Assembly: GCF_026914185.1 (NCBI RefSeq)
Contig: NC_070558.1
Span: 7,945,501-8,009,500 of the forward strand
Source: Puccinia triticina
Taxonomy: Eukaryota > Basidiomycota > Pucciniomycetes > Pucciniales > Pucciniaceae
Length of the DNA: 64,000 bases
Reading direction: 5' to 3'
A program made the translations under genes and the position numbers. This document shows, piece by piece, positions 9,890-21,533 of the stretch; the stretch's first letter is position 1, and every line of letters begins with the position of its first letter. A model generated the notes under the pieces. That model ran no database searches. It had not been told where the DNA came from and worked only from the letters and a program-made list of their open reading frames with translations.

Positions 9890-12800
9890 ATGGTTAATTT
9901 CCTCTCGCGTTGTTCTCTCGCACGGCTACCGCCACACCTTCGGCCATCCCAGATGCCGTGCGCACAAGGACTCAGTACCATCCGTCTGAGGACGGTCATC
10001 CATGTCTTACTTCTTATTTTCATCTCATCTTCCGAATCTCAACGCCTATGCTCCGACAGCTCGCCAACTTCTCCCGGATGTATCTGTCCCCCCGGTCTGA
10101 CCAACTCCCCCGATTGCAACCGACTCATTTGTGGCAATCGTTAGTGCCATCTCTGTTTGATCTGATCTAATTTGTCTCCATGGCATGTTCACATTCTGAT
10201 TGGAAACGTGATTCTCTGATCCATTCAACCTGATATGTATCGCCAGCTTACCAGAATTCAACGTCGAGAGCGCCCTTCGATCCAACCTTAGCAGGGGCAT
10301 CTGGCAACTTGGGCTGCGGCGAGCAGTGTAGCCCTGGGTTTGCAGGGTCTAGCTGTAATAGTCAGTTTCTTTGAAATCCATTTCAAATAACGCCTGGCCG
10401 CCATGAAGAAACTGGGAGATTTTTTGTTGATCTCTTTTGTTCGCCTCCAGTCTGTCAAAACACCGATGGATGTCAAAAAGGAATTTCGTCCGCTTCTTCT
10501 GGCTCCGCAACTCCTTTCGGCTTAAGTTCGGTCGCGACTGGTGATGTGATTTGTAGCAAGGAGCCCATCGCATTCACCGCCAACTTTGGCGAATGTTCAA
10601 TTGATGTAGGGGTTTTTTATATGCTCTTCTTCCACGCTGTGCCTCTTACGCCAGGTCTTGATCGCCTTTCAGAATCCTATGGTCAAATCCTTACTTCCCG
10701 GCAGGATTCAAGCCTCCGTCCAGCGCTACCCCGACCCCTCGTCAGCTTCATTGCCTCCCTCGAACATCGCGGGACTCCCAGCCGGGTGGACGACTGTCCA
10801 ACTGGCGTATGCACCCAACACTACGGCGCCGCTGCAAAATCAATTCTCATGCCAAGCCAACGATTGCATCCAGCAAGTCAGCAAGGACATATACAGCATG
10901 TCATGTCAATCTTTGAAATGCAAATGTAGCACGGGTAGCTTTCTGTGCGGAGGAGGGCCGCTTGATCTCACGACAACTATCACTACAATCAGCGGCGAGG
11001 TTGGGATGGACTGTCCTTTGAGTAATGATTCTGCCACATCAGGAGCGGCGGGACCCTGTCACATCAAACTGGGGCTTTTGAAGAACATTTTTGGTCCTCA
11101 AGGTTTCAGTCTCAACGAATGTCAGTTCGGAGAATGTGTTCAAAAGAGGCTTGCTGCCTCCAAGCGGAACGAGCTGATGAATGTGGACCAGTCGACAATA
11201 GGAGGCGGGGTGATTGCTGGACTGGTAGTTGCGGCGCTCATAATTGCCGCTTTATTTGGGATCATCGGTTTCGGCTTTTACCGCCAGCGCATTGCAAGAA
11301 AAACCACAGGAAGTTCATATTCTTCTACATCAGCCGCTGCTCAGGTCGAATGGAAAAACTTGAGATATTATCTCCCATCGAAGTCTGGCGCCAGTTCAAT
11401 TCTTCGCAGGCGTAGGGTTCATTCAGCGAATACCGCGCATTTGGAAGCAACCAAGTACCCGACTAGATCATCCACCTGTTCTCATGCATCAAACACACTC
11501 TCCTCCGGCCCTCAAATTCTTTGCGGCCTGAGTGGCTCTTTGGGAGCTGGCACTATGATGGCAATATTAGGACCTTCCGGAGCGGGTAAAAGGTGAGATA
11601 ACCATCCTCGTATTTTATTCTGCTTGCAACTATTACTCCGCGAATTCTGAACAACAAAACCTTTGGATTATGGAATTGATCTAGTACGTTCTTGGATGTT
11701 CTGGCCGGTCAACAAAAGTCAGGAAAAGTTTGTGGGCGAAGGAACATATTTCTACCCAGTGAGCCCGAGGAGCCGATAGTGGTTGGATTTGTCGATCAAT
11801 CAGATATCCTTCCACCCACAAGCACAGTGCGAGAAGCACTTATGTTTTCAGCTCGGCTGAAGCTACCCGAGCACGTGTCACACGAAGAACGAAAGCGTCG
11901 GGTCCAGGAAGTTGTTGATTTGCTTGGTCTCTCCAACGTGGTTCATTCACCCATCGGAGACGACGAAAAACGAGGTTTATCGGGTGGTGAACGTCGACGA
12001 TTGAGTATCGGGCTTGAACTGATAGCTCGACCCTCAGTTTTGTTCCTTGATGAGCCTACATCGTGAGTGTGCCAGAAAATTAAAAGATCTACGATGTTTC
12101 TTTTCTATAGACGAGTTCACCGTGCACGTATATTCAACAATTTTGCCTTTTTGGGCCCAATGATCATGTTCACAGTGGCCTCGACTCAGTTTCTGCGCTG
12201 CGGGTGGTAAATGTCCTCAAGGGACTATCGACTGGAGCTGATGAAGGACACGGCACAACAATAATCTGTAGCATTCACCAGCCGAGCTCACAGATATATG
12301 TAAGTTCCACATCCGTCTTCGGATCTAATGGCAAACAATGACTATATTACAAACTAATGATTTTTTTTTCAGCATGCCTTTGATCATGTTTGCCTGCTCG
12401 CACCAGGTGGTCGTCAAATCTATTGTGGGCCCACCTCTGAAGCCGTTGGGTATTTAGGGTCCCGGGGACTGAAATGCCCCCCAGAATACAATCCTGCCGA
12501 CTGTAAGCCAAGATCATGTGGTGCGTTTTAATATCTGACAGCAGGGCTGATCGTCTGGAGCTTTGAGTTTAGTTTTGCTCGAGGTGGCGTCTGAGCCGCC
12601 GGTCGGGTTTCTGGAGCATTGCATGGAGTCGGACCAGGCAAAGTCTGAAATCGAAAAGGACGAATCATCTGCACATTTTCCACCGCCTGCCCCAAAGAAC
12701 ATAGTGGGAAAGTTTGGCGAACCTAGTGCTACGATGATCACCCAGCTGCAAGTGATTTCACACAGGGAGTGGTTATGCTTGAAGAGGGATCCGAGCTTGT

Positions 12801-13821
12801 TTTGTTTCCTGAATATATTATCAATCATTATTGGAGTCTTCGTCGGTGCCATGTTTTTTCAAGTAAACCTGAAAATCTCCGGGTTTCAAGTGCGTATACT
12901 CCTGATCCATCGCTTGCTATAACCATTCACATTGAATCTGACCCGCTATTCTACCTCGTACTACGATTAAAGAATCGAGTTGGCTCCATGTTTTTCACAT
13001 GTGCAGTATTTGTGTTCAGCTCTTTGTCAGCGTTGACAAATTTTTACCGCGTGAGGGTACTGTTCATGCGGGAAAGGGCTGCCGGATTTTATTCCCCGAC
13101 GGCATGGCTAATCGTTCGCGCAGGGTTTGATGTGATTCCATTGAGGGTTTTGCCCATGTTAACCATGGGAACTATAATCTACTGGATGGTAGGCCTGACG
13201 AATGAAGGGTCGCATTTTATCAAATACCTTTTGGTCTTACTCGAGCTAGGTCTGGTCCAAACCATGTTCAGCATGTGGCTGGGGGCCACCATTCGCAACC
13301 TAGGGACAGCGGTATTCCTAGCTAGCATGGCCAACTTGCTTCAACTTGGCTTTGCTGGATTTTTCGTCAACTTGACTAGCATGACAAAGGTGCTGAGGTG
13401 GGTCCAATACGTGATACCCCTTAAGTTCGCCTTGGAGGCAATGTCTGTCAATGAAGTTGCGGCGGGCTTAATGATTGATGTAAGACCCACAATCATCTAC
13501 TTGTCAGAAACGAGGTCGCTCCTTGTAAAACAATATCCTGACATTTGCCTCATAAAAATACGTTTTTAGGATAACCTCCAAGGCATCAATGTTAAAGTGT
13601 CAGCTGGTATGATCATGGGGCTACTGTTTGGATTTGAAGATGATGCGTATTGGAGGTCGGTCGTTTTCGTTTACTTTGTTTCTAGATCGTAAACTCGAAC
13701 TAATGTGATATCTTACTTTTTGTTATCTCACAGGAATGTCATCATCTTGTTTGGATTTTTCTTATTTCTAGCCAGTCTCTTGATTCTTACAGTTATCCGC
13801 CGATTGAAACAAGTGAAGTGA
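9890..13821 (+). CDS. ADP1: ABCG-family half-transporter, ADP1-like
   Basis: Predicted membrane ATPase of 1028 residues (yeast Adp1 is about 1050) in 11 exons: 9890-10139, 10247-10360, 10451-10605, 10655-11592, 11685-12062, 12176-12299, 12373-12502, 12573-12889, 12973-13479, 13570-13655, 13734-13821. All junctions are GT/AG and keep phase. Domain order is an N-terminal hydrophobic signal (residues about 33-48), an EGF-like Cys-rich lumenal region with CICPPG and CNICQNTDGC, a membrane helix at about 356-382, an ATP-binding domain (Walker A GPSGAGKST 479-487, signature LSGGE 584-588, Walker B VLFLDEPTS, H-loop SIHQPSS), then a C-terminal membrane domain. The Walker A is split by intron 4 and the DEPTS motif by intron 5. 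Half-transporters of this type dimerise. The substrate is not known. The start at 9890 was chosen for the signal sequence; the ATG at 9951 is an alternative. Confidence 0.93.
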
Positions 13822-14403
13822 TTTCTTGCATGTAAAACAGTAACTTAATGAACCAAAAAGTACCCCAGCATTTTTATCAGATTTGTCACCATAGAACATG
13901 CATTTGTAAGACAATTTCCCTTCAATTGTCAGCCATGGACCCTCCGAAGTTGTTTGACCACTGTCGGCAGCAACAACACCAGCAATGAATAACCCACTTC
14001 GAGTGTCAACAAGAACCAAGTTCAGTTTTGCGTCTTGAAAGTATAATTGAAGAAAATGTCAAGTATCTGAGCCACTGTGCAACCGCCCCACTTGCTTGAT
14101 TGTATTCATCAATTGGTGTACTTCAAGTACAATAATGTGAAATAATATATGGTCATTGGCGCACTTAGGACGCCACTGGAGGGGTTCTAGCTCATCGGTA
14201 GACCGCTCGCTCAGCATCGCGCTGAGTAGCATGCGAGAGGTACAGAATTCGACTCCCTGGTACTCCATGTGGTTTTTGAGGCAACTAGTTGCGAGCCATT
14301 GCCCGATTCACTGGACTCTGTTAGAAACTCGCTGATACAACCAGCACATGCAAACTGGTGCCTAATTTTATGATCTATGTGCTCTTTAATCACTTCTTTG
14401 ATC
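13822..14403. other. 3' flank of the ABC gene and spacer
   Basis: It holds the presumed 3' untranslated region of the transporter gene and a degenerate tRNA-Ala-like sequence at 14181-14267. Nothing else was recognised. Confidence 0.4.
14181..14267 (+). pseudogene. tRNA-Ala(AGC)-derived sequence (pseudogene or SINE head)
   Basis: The order of parts follows tRNA-Ala: acceptor GGGGTTC, D-arm TAGCTCATCGGTAGACC, anticodon stem CTCGC...GCGAG with loop TCAGCAT, T-arm around TTCGACTCC and acceptor GTACTCC plus A. The A-box and B-box promoter motifs are recognisable. Against a working gene, the D stem has GACC where GAGC is expected, two T-stem pairs are broken by A for G, and 15 extra bases sit in the anticodon loop where a tRNA intron would be. 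A SINE head is possible, but no poly-A tail or second copy was found. Confidence 0.55.
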
Positions 14404-15234
14404 AAGGGAGTTGAAAAATTGACTCCCATAAATAAATTTATCGACTCCCAAAACGTGTGTAAGTCTCGGGGACCGTCTCACGACGTCCACCCTGGGTCCA
14501 CAGGACCAAATTTTGACCCGCGCGGATTTTGGGAGTCGGAAAATTAATTCTGCTATCCAGAATGGGAGTCGGAATTCCAATTTCACAAAAAATGCCAAAA
14601 AATAAAGAAAAATTTATACCTCCTCACTGGGGCGCCCAAAGCCCCCCAAAATTTTACAGCAGTCAGAAAGTGCTCTTAAGAGCACATGGTGAGCTGCACA
14701 GCAGTAGCACACCCCATGAAATGGGTGTGCTACTGTGGGTCTAATTTTGGGGATTTCCTACTAAGGAAATCCGCCAAAGCATTAGCTATGGTGCCCCAAA
14801 GCCCCCCAAAGTTTTACAGTGGGCAGAAATACCGCTGAAAAGCACCTTGTGAGCTTCTTGACAGTAGCACACCCCAGGCAAGTCATGTGCAACTGGGAGT
14901 CTAATTTGGCGGATTTCCTGCTAAGGATATCTGCCAGAACCAGCTACTGTGCTGCAAAGTACACCAAATTTTGCATCATCAAGTTAAATAATCTGTACTA
15001 AAGCATTTAGCTGCAAGGCAGTAGCCCACCAACAGAAATAATTTTGAGTCAGCTGGGGCTTTTGGTCATATCTACTACTAATTGCCTCTGCCATAGTTAT
15101 TGTCAGCCACAGAGTACATGCCACAGTACCTTACACGTACCAAGTACCTGCAATTGTCCACATTACATATAGTACATCCCTTTTTACACCTTTATTACAT
15201 ACTAGAGGCCAAGGCGGCTACGCCGCTGCAGGTT

Positions 15235-15450
15235 TCAGGCAACGCTGAAACAAATGCAATATAAAAAATGTATATGGTAAACATTTCACATTGAAGATGC
15301 ATACCTACATGTCTTATTTTTTGTTTTTAGCTGTTATCCTGTATATAATGGCTAAAAAAATATTTAGACATGTAGGTATGTATCTTTGACGTGAAACATT
15401 TACCATATACATTTCTTGTATTGCATTTGTTTGAGCGTTGTTTCAGGGAG
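15235..15450. repeat. Foldback hairpin, about 215 bp
   Basis: Two arms of about 95 bases are near-perfect reverse complements around a loop of about 25 bases near 15341. Matching landmarks are aacgctgaaacaaatgcaat against attgcatttgtttgagcgtt, and catacctacatgtct against agacatgtaggtatg. This is typical of a hairpin-type MITE. Confidence 0.8.
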
Positions 15451-17748
15451 AGTTTCCCACCTCACTACATGCTATTGCTAGCATCTTGCCCCAAGCAACA
15501 GATCACCCCATTTCCCCCACCAGTGGAAAACCTGGCTATTATAGCTTTCTCCTTGTTCCTGATTCCTCATTGGCAGCCCTGGTGCTAACCCAGTGACTGG
15601 TTGGCCATTAATTAAAATTTTGTGAGAAAACATGTTGGGATTGGACCCAACCACAATGATTTTCTCCAACAATACACATCTCTATATAAAACTCAAATTC
15701 ATTGAGAAAATTTCAGTAGAATAGCTTTAATAGATTGACAATGAGATAATGTGTGTCTTGCATTCATAGATACAAACAACTTGCAAAGCTATGAAAAAAC
15801 AGCAAATCACAACACCCATGCAACAGAGCAATGCTTGTTCAAGGAAGGAAAGAGGCACGGTAAGCAATTGGCCACACAGGTTTCTTTTGTTGCTTGATAG
15901 GGAGTGGTAATCCAGTCACTATATCTCTCTCTCATATGTTGTTCGCTGAAAAATAAAGAACTGACTGGATAGGCTATGATTTGAGCAACCATACATTACT
16001 ACTTTTCAAAAGCTTGAGCACAATTAAATTGAGAAGCAGGGAGAGAACTATGTAGAGGATGGGAGGGATGTTATTTTAAGTTCAGCAAGGGTTGAGGAGG
16101 CCAATACCTTTCTTAGCATCCCAAGGAAAGACTTCAGAGTTAAGTTTAACGAGGGAGTGAGCAGAGAATTGGGAGGGTTGTGAAGGAGGAGGAGTGGACA
16201 AGACAGGATGGTTAGATGGACGAAGAGGATTGAAGGATGACAGGGTCAAAAAGCTCGCATTTGTAGCAATTTAGGGGGGCCATGAGGGCCTCTTCGAGTG
16301 CGGGGAAGGTTTAATAATGATTGACGGAAGGGTCGACCAGGACAGGGTCCACGGGGCCATAAAAGAGGGAGTCAACTCGCCGGGAGTCGTGGTTGTCGTT
16401 GGAGCGGATTCGCAGGAGAGGCCCGTTGAGCCGAGGAGGCAAGCTGCGCTCAGAACCATTCATCCCAGCCCGGCTTGGCTTTGGGGTCGACAACGTGCCC
16501 CCCTCTGACGAGCTTCCTTGGGACGCTGGTCCCCCGGCCCGTCTTCATTAGTAGTAACGGAAACGGTACTGGGTTTGCCGGGTTCTTGAGGTGGGCTTTG
16601 ATCAGTAAGTTGGAGCTGAACGTTGCATCCCTACAAGTCTTTTTTGAGTGTCGAGAAGCTGGCTGAGTTGCATCGAGACCTACTGATTGTGCCGTAGGAA
16701 TCACTCATCGCTGAAATTGATGCTTGCTGGACTTTGAATTTTCCGGGTTGATTTTTGGAGATGTCAGATTTCAAGTGTCAGTATCTGAGTGCCAATCGAT
16801 CAAATCATCTTTAGGTCGCTTCTTCAAAGATGATGTGGATGCAAACCTTGAGCTTTTGTCAATCATCACTTGCACGATTATTACTGAGCAAACTAAGAAT
16901 CGTGGTGGGGCAAGGAAAATTATAAGAAGAACGAGTTGACATAAGTTGAACAATGCGGCGAACAGGTAGAAGCTTACGGTCAGGAAGACGAGTGTCTGAG
17001 AAGGTGTTGGTCCTCCCGCCGCATTGTTGGTTTGGATGTGTTCAGGTAGTCCTGCGCCTGTGCCCTTCATCCTGTGGTTCTTGCGTCCTGAGCTGGTGGT
17101 GTCCCTGTGTCTGGCTGGCATGGTTTGGCTTGAAACTTGGTGCTGATTAGCTGTTGGCCGGGCCGCGAATCACATAAGCCATTAATGAGAGGCCCGGTAC
17201 AGCCAAACCGGGAGGGAATAGACTAAAGCTGAGCCTCAAATTGTTCCCCAACACAATCATGCTATGTATCCATCCCAATAATTCCACCAGACAAGGGCAA
17301 GAACCTCTCATTCCTCAAGATGAGGACAGCTGCAAGCTCAATTATGAGCAAGAATAAGTAGAGAATGAAGAACCAAATTTGCCAAGAAATTGGGGCAAGG
17401 CCATTGTCAACATAACAGCTGGAAAAATGAGTGTTCTGTTTACATAGTTTAGTCATGTTTGACCTTTTTTTGCCTGTTGCCCATTTGTTCCTCAGCATAA
17501 TTATCTGATGTGGCAATAAAAAAAAGGAAGTTTTGACTTGGCCTTAGACAAATTGGATACAAAGACTTGGGTCCCTCAGTAAAGCTGAGCATCTGACAGA
17601 CAAATCTCCAGTTGTGTGGATAATTGATCTTTTTCCTCCTGTGGAATGGTGAAATCTAAAATGCTTCAAGTTTCAAATACAAATTGGGTTGATAATATGT
17701 GTAGGATTGACTTGTCATGAGGGGTGCACATATAGATCTTGAATTATC

Positions 17749-18101
17749 AGATCATCTGAATTGGTGTGGGTGTAACTTGAGGAGTAGCAGATCAGCTTAC
17801 TCCCAGATTAGTGCTAATCCAGACCATCAACCACATGGGTGCAGGTTAAATAGATGACTATGTATGTTGTATGGACCTAGATCTTATGTAAGATGTGTTT
17901 GGTGGGGAGGAGTGTCTGTATGCATGTGAATATGCACGCCACACTTACTCCAAAAATCAACAAAGAGTAAATTTACTCCCACTTAGTCCAAATCATACTC
18001 CCAGGAGGAGTTTAGTCCAATTAAATTGGAACCAATGCAGTTGCCAAGGAGGATTAGTTACATTAATCCCTCCTTAATCCACAACTGATGTGGATGCTCT
18101 C
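17749..18101 (-). mobile_element. MITE, copy 2 of the family seen at 6010-6375
   Basis: On the minus strand this 353-bp stretch follows copy 1 along its whole length, from AGAGCATCCACATC to AGATGATCT, keeping the same internal motifs (ACTAAACTCCTCC, CATATTCACATGCAT). The copies are visibly diverged, by eye about a quarter of positions. Two copies 11 kb apart in opposite orientation confirm a dispersed element. Confidence 0.75.
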
Positions 18102-18124
18102 ACAGTGGCTTGTGGGAAAAGGGG

Positions 18125-18238
18125 TTCACTGAAAAAAAACTCAAGAAACTGCTGCCAGTTGACATGCAATATGACAAAGGCACCTTTGTAATATTGCATG
18201 TCAACTGACAGCAGTTTCTTGAGTTTTTTTCACAGTGG
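18125..18238. repeat. Near-perfect 114-bp palindrome
   Basis: Arms of about 55 bases fold around aaaggcaccttt near 18181 almost without mismatch; matching parts include actcaagaaactgctg against cagcagtttcttgagt. The flank cacagtgg occurs both just before the hairpin (18101) and at its right end (18231). Confidence 0.85.
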
Positions 18239-19153
18239 TTGCTGGATGACCACTATTGTGAATTGGGATTTGTTCCCATGCAGTGTGAGCAGGGTGTGAT
18301 AGAGGCTCCTGGCATGGGACCATGGATGGGAGGTGGGAATTTGAACTGAACCATTGAAAGTGTGGCGGCGTAGCCGCCTTGGACTCTAGTACATATGATG
18401 TAGTAGAAATTGTGCCAATTTGTGAAAAAAATTCAAGGTAGGCACTCCCTGGGGATTACCACCCAAGCTTCCCTGATGAAATCCTGTGAAATTTTCATAA
18501 AAATGGAGGCATTAGAACATGTCATAGAAGGCTGCCACCTCAAAGTGAATTTCTGTTGGTGGGATAATTCCAAAAAGATATGAATTTTAGGAAAAGGTAA
18601 ATCACTCATTCATGGGCACTTTGGGGCACTGTGGCCAAGGCTTTGGGGATGTTCCTTAGTAGCACACCTGCCAAAATGGGCGCACAGTAGCACACCCCTT
18701 TCCTGAGGTGTGATAATGCCATGCAGATCATTGTATTTTTTTCAGAGGTTATTATTTGCACTCTAAAACCTTGTGGCCCTTTGGGGCACCATGGCTAAGC
18801 TTTTGGTGGCATTCATTAGCAGGAGTAGCACACCCTTTTCCTGAGGTGTTCTAATTCCATGTAGGTCATCTTTTTTCTCTTTACAGGTTTTTAGTCATGC
18901 TGTAAAATTTTGGTGGGCTTTGGGCGCCACAGTGACAAGTTATAATTTTTTCTGTACTTCTGCCATTTTTTGTCAAACTAAGGTGCTGATTCCCAAACTT
19001 TCTGAAATAATTCAAGTTCTTACTCCCAAAATTGCTCCAGGTCAATTTCTAGTCCTGGGGACCGGGGCTGGATGTCAAATTTGGGTCCGCAGGACGTAGA
19101 CACCATTTGGGAGTCAGAATTCCAACTTTTGGGAGTCAATTAATCAACCCCCT

Positions 19154-20157
19154 AGTTAAATTGATAAGTTTAAAAGTCAAATTGATTGAAATTAAAAGTA
19201 AACTTAATTTCTTATCATCCCTCTCCTTGAGTTATGTATGCAGGTCTTTTTGATCTTAAAAAATATTTTGCAGTAGCAAGACCAAGAAATCTTGAGATTG
19301 TGTGACATGTCTTATTTTTCTTCAGGTTACATTCTACCAGAGTTACAGGATGTAATTCTTTCAAGCATTCATTCCCCTCCAAGCTCATCTTGCCACCATG
19401 GGAAGTTCCACAGTGGAGGCATAGCCACCTTGAACTTTAGTATTTGATTAATGCTGGAAAAGATACTGTCCTTTGAAAATTCATAATTCATATTTAGTTC
19501 AGAAAAGTTATGTAAAAGAAATCAAAAAGGCATCATGCAAGTTAAAGTAAGTGAATATCAAAAGAAAGAAACAAGTAAGACTTATAAGGAGATAAAAACA
19601 TAAAGAAAAACAAATTGACTGATGATTCCTTTAAGGATTGATTTAATTTTCTGCAGACAGCTCCCAATCAGAATGCTTGGTTCTGAGAGAATGGTAGAGG
19701 TTTAGACAATCATTCCAATTAATTACATAATTAAGATATGAAACAGGTGGTTGCTCAAGTATCAGAAAGAATTGAGATGGTTACTGTAAGAGAAAGATAT
19801 ACTCAATACTGATAATCAGAAAAATTATTGAAGCATTTTATAACTTACTGGTAACAGACAAAAAATATTTGCAGAGAAGTGAAACAGGGTGTTTTGACAA
19901 GGCACATAACAAATATTAAGGGGGAAGTGGACATCAGATTCTATGGGAAGGAAAATCAAAATCAGCTTTTCACAAAGTTGATTTAATGACATGATTAAGA
20001 TTATGAATCTTCTCACCTTGTGCCTGATAGGGTGAGTTTTTTATGTTCCGAGATCATTAGAAAAGAAGAGAAGAGTTCAAAACTATCAATATAGATCAAA
20101 CACAAATCACCACTGATTCACCCCAACTCAAGTACTTGCCTGTTGAGCGGTTGCAGG
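19154..20157. other. Intergenic, AT-rich
   Basis: No gene was recognised. The only repeat seen is the diverged ggaggcatagccacc copy near 19420. The right end should contain the 3' end of the transcript of the minus-strand gene that follows. Confidence 0.4.
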
Positions 20158-21533
20158 TCAAGCTTGAGTATTGCTATTACCTCGGCCTCGGGGCCTTGGA
20201 CTCGTCCTCTGGGGTTGACCGTCTTTTCCTTGATTGGAACTTGCCACTCTGGTTCTCTGCTTTGTTATTTTGACGCTTGATGGTAACGATACTGGCTTCC
20301 CTGTGTTAGGCTGCGATCGTACCGAAGGTCGAGCCACTGGAACTTTACTACTTGCGATCTGCACAAAAAAAAATAGAAAAAATTCATCATTCTACTCCTG
20401 ATGAAAGCTACTTGTAGCTTTCACTGACCTTTGGGACTTGGTATCCTGGCCTGGCTTCCCGAGTGACTTGAGTAGCATTACTATTCCCCATCGGCCCTGA
20501 GATGTCAACATCCCCTCCATAGCCGACTACGCTAGGAGGTCCCCCTAGTTTCTCGGAAGCCATTGGAATCTCGGATTCGGGTATGCTGGCAAATTTCTTT
20601 CTTAATAACAGAAAAATCGAAATTATGAAAGCAGCTGTGCCAATTATTATTAGGCCTTTCAGTCCTGGATCTTCCATCAATGATGAGCCGGGTGGGGTCT
20701 TCTGTGCCTGTGCTTTAGGTGGCGCCTTCGGTGGTCCTCCAGTTGGAGATTTGCCACTTGGGACTTGAGTTTCACTCTGGTTTGCTGATTTACCCGGTCC
20801 CAATAAGGCCGAGTCAGTTAGCTCTGTATCAGTTGATCCTGACCCAGATTTTTCTGGGGACGCATCCGCAAGGTTATTAAGGGGGGCGGCCTCCCGTAGA
20901 TTGCTAACCAGATCGGCGTCCCGAAACTGATTAGCGCGAGTTTCGGGGACACTTTCAGCTGCTGAATGTAAATAATTATTTGGAAGAGAGATCTCTTGAG
21001 TTGACTCGTTCGAGGCAACCTGTCTTCTCTTGAGTCGAATGGCTAGCAGGACGGTATTTTGTGAAATGAAAAGTAAGTCTTGAATAACTGCTCATTACGA
21101 GAGGGAAAAAAATCCACTTACAAGGCTCTTGCGATTTTTTATCCGGATATAATGTAGGAGAGATGATACTTTGAGAAGAGGGGTTGGTTTGATCTTCTTC
21201 AATGGTTGTTCGTCGTAATGCGTCCCACAGCATGGATAATGCCGAGAAGTCTTCTAACAAAATTTTGGAAATGCGCAGGTCAGAATGTTAGAAGTTTGGA
21301 TAAGAAAAATATCCAAATTAATATGTACCTTTTGTCAATTCAGGAGCGGTTGGACTATTATCAGAGAGAAACGTGAGGAAAGCAGCGCGTTGCGATGAGG
21401 TCTGGAACATATGACCTGTCCATCTTATAGCGTGAGGCTCATATAAGGCCAACGCATCTACGTGACAGACTTTTAGAGAAGATAAGAAGGTAGAAGGAAG
21501 GAAAAGAAGCAGGAACAAAAGTCGAATGGGCAT
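20158..21533 (-). CDS. Single-pass type I membrane protein of unknown function
   Basis: Four exons (21533-21329, 21253-21122, 21042-20429, 20358-20158) join in phase to 383 residues. The product starts with a strong signal peptide (MPIRLLFLLLFLPSTFLSS), then a lumenal region of about 220 residues that ends Pro/Ser/Lys-rich, a membrane helix at residues 241-259 (LIIIGTAAFIISIFLLL) followed by RKK, and a cytosolic tail that becomes basic and Arg/Pro/Ser-rich. The RKK after the helix sets the topology as lumenal N-terminus, cytosolic C-terminus. I recognise no enzymatic domain or named family. It lies between transposon-rich DNA and KRI1, and a separate promoter is likely because about 1.1 kb separates it from the KRI1 stop. 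Confidence 0.75.

Larger units (their letters stand above)
15196..18400. repeat. Inner inverted-repeat pair bounding a nested element
   Basis: The motif ccaaggcggctacgccgc with flanking tactagag sits at about 15196-15230 on the plus strand and at about 18361-18400 on the minus strand. A diverged third copy (ggaggcatagccaccttgaa) is at about 19419-19445. The pair suggests an older insertion of about 3.2 kb inside the 14404-19153 element. No coding capacity was recognised. Confidence 0.5.
14404..19153. mobile_element. 4.75-kb element with very long inverted repeats
   Basis: The left arm begins aagggagttgaaaaattgac and the right arm, read inward, begins tagggggttgattaattgac. The arms run in parallel for several hundred bases with the same order of landmarks: actccc repeats, a gtcc..ggacc patch, acaaaaaatg, actg(g/t)ggcgcccaaagcc, aaattttacagc, and tgtgctac blocks. 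The arms are clearly diverged, so the element is old. The interior has no long open frame and no transposase; it carries a further inverted pair (near 15203 and 18364), two near-perfect hairpins and a MITE. No target duplication was found. Confidence 0.65.

Noticed and set aside
14181..14267. Functional tRNA-Ala gene
   Set aside because: Broken T-stem and D-stem pairs plus an acceptor mismatch make a working tRNA unlikely.
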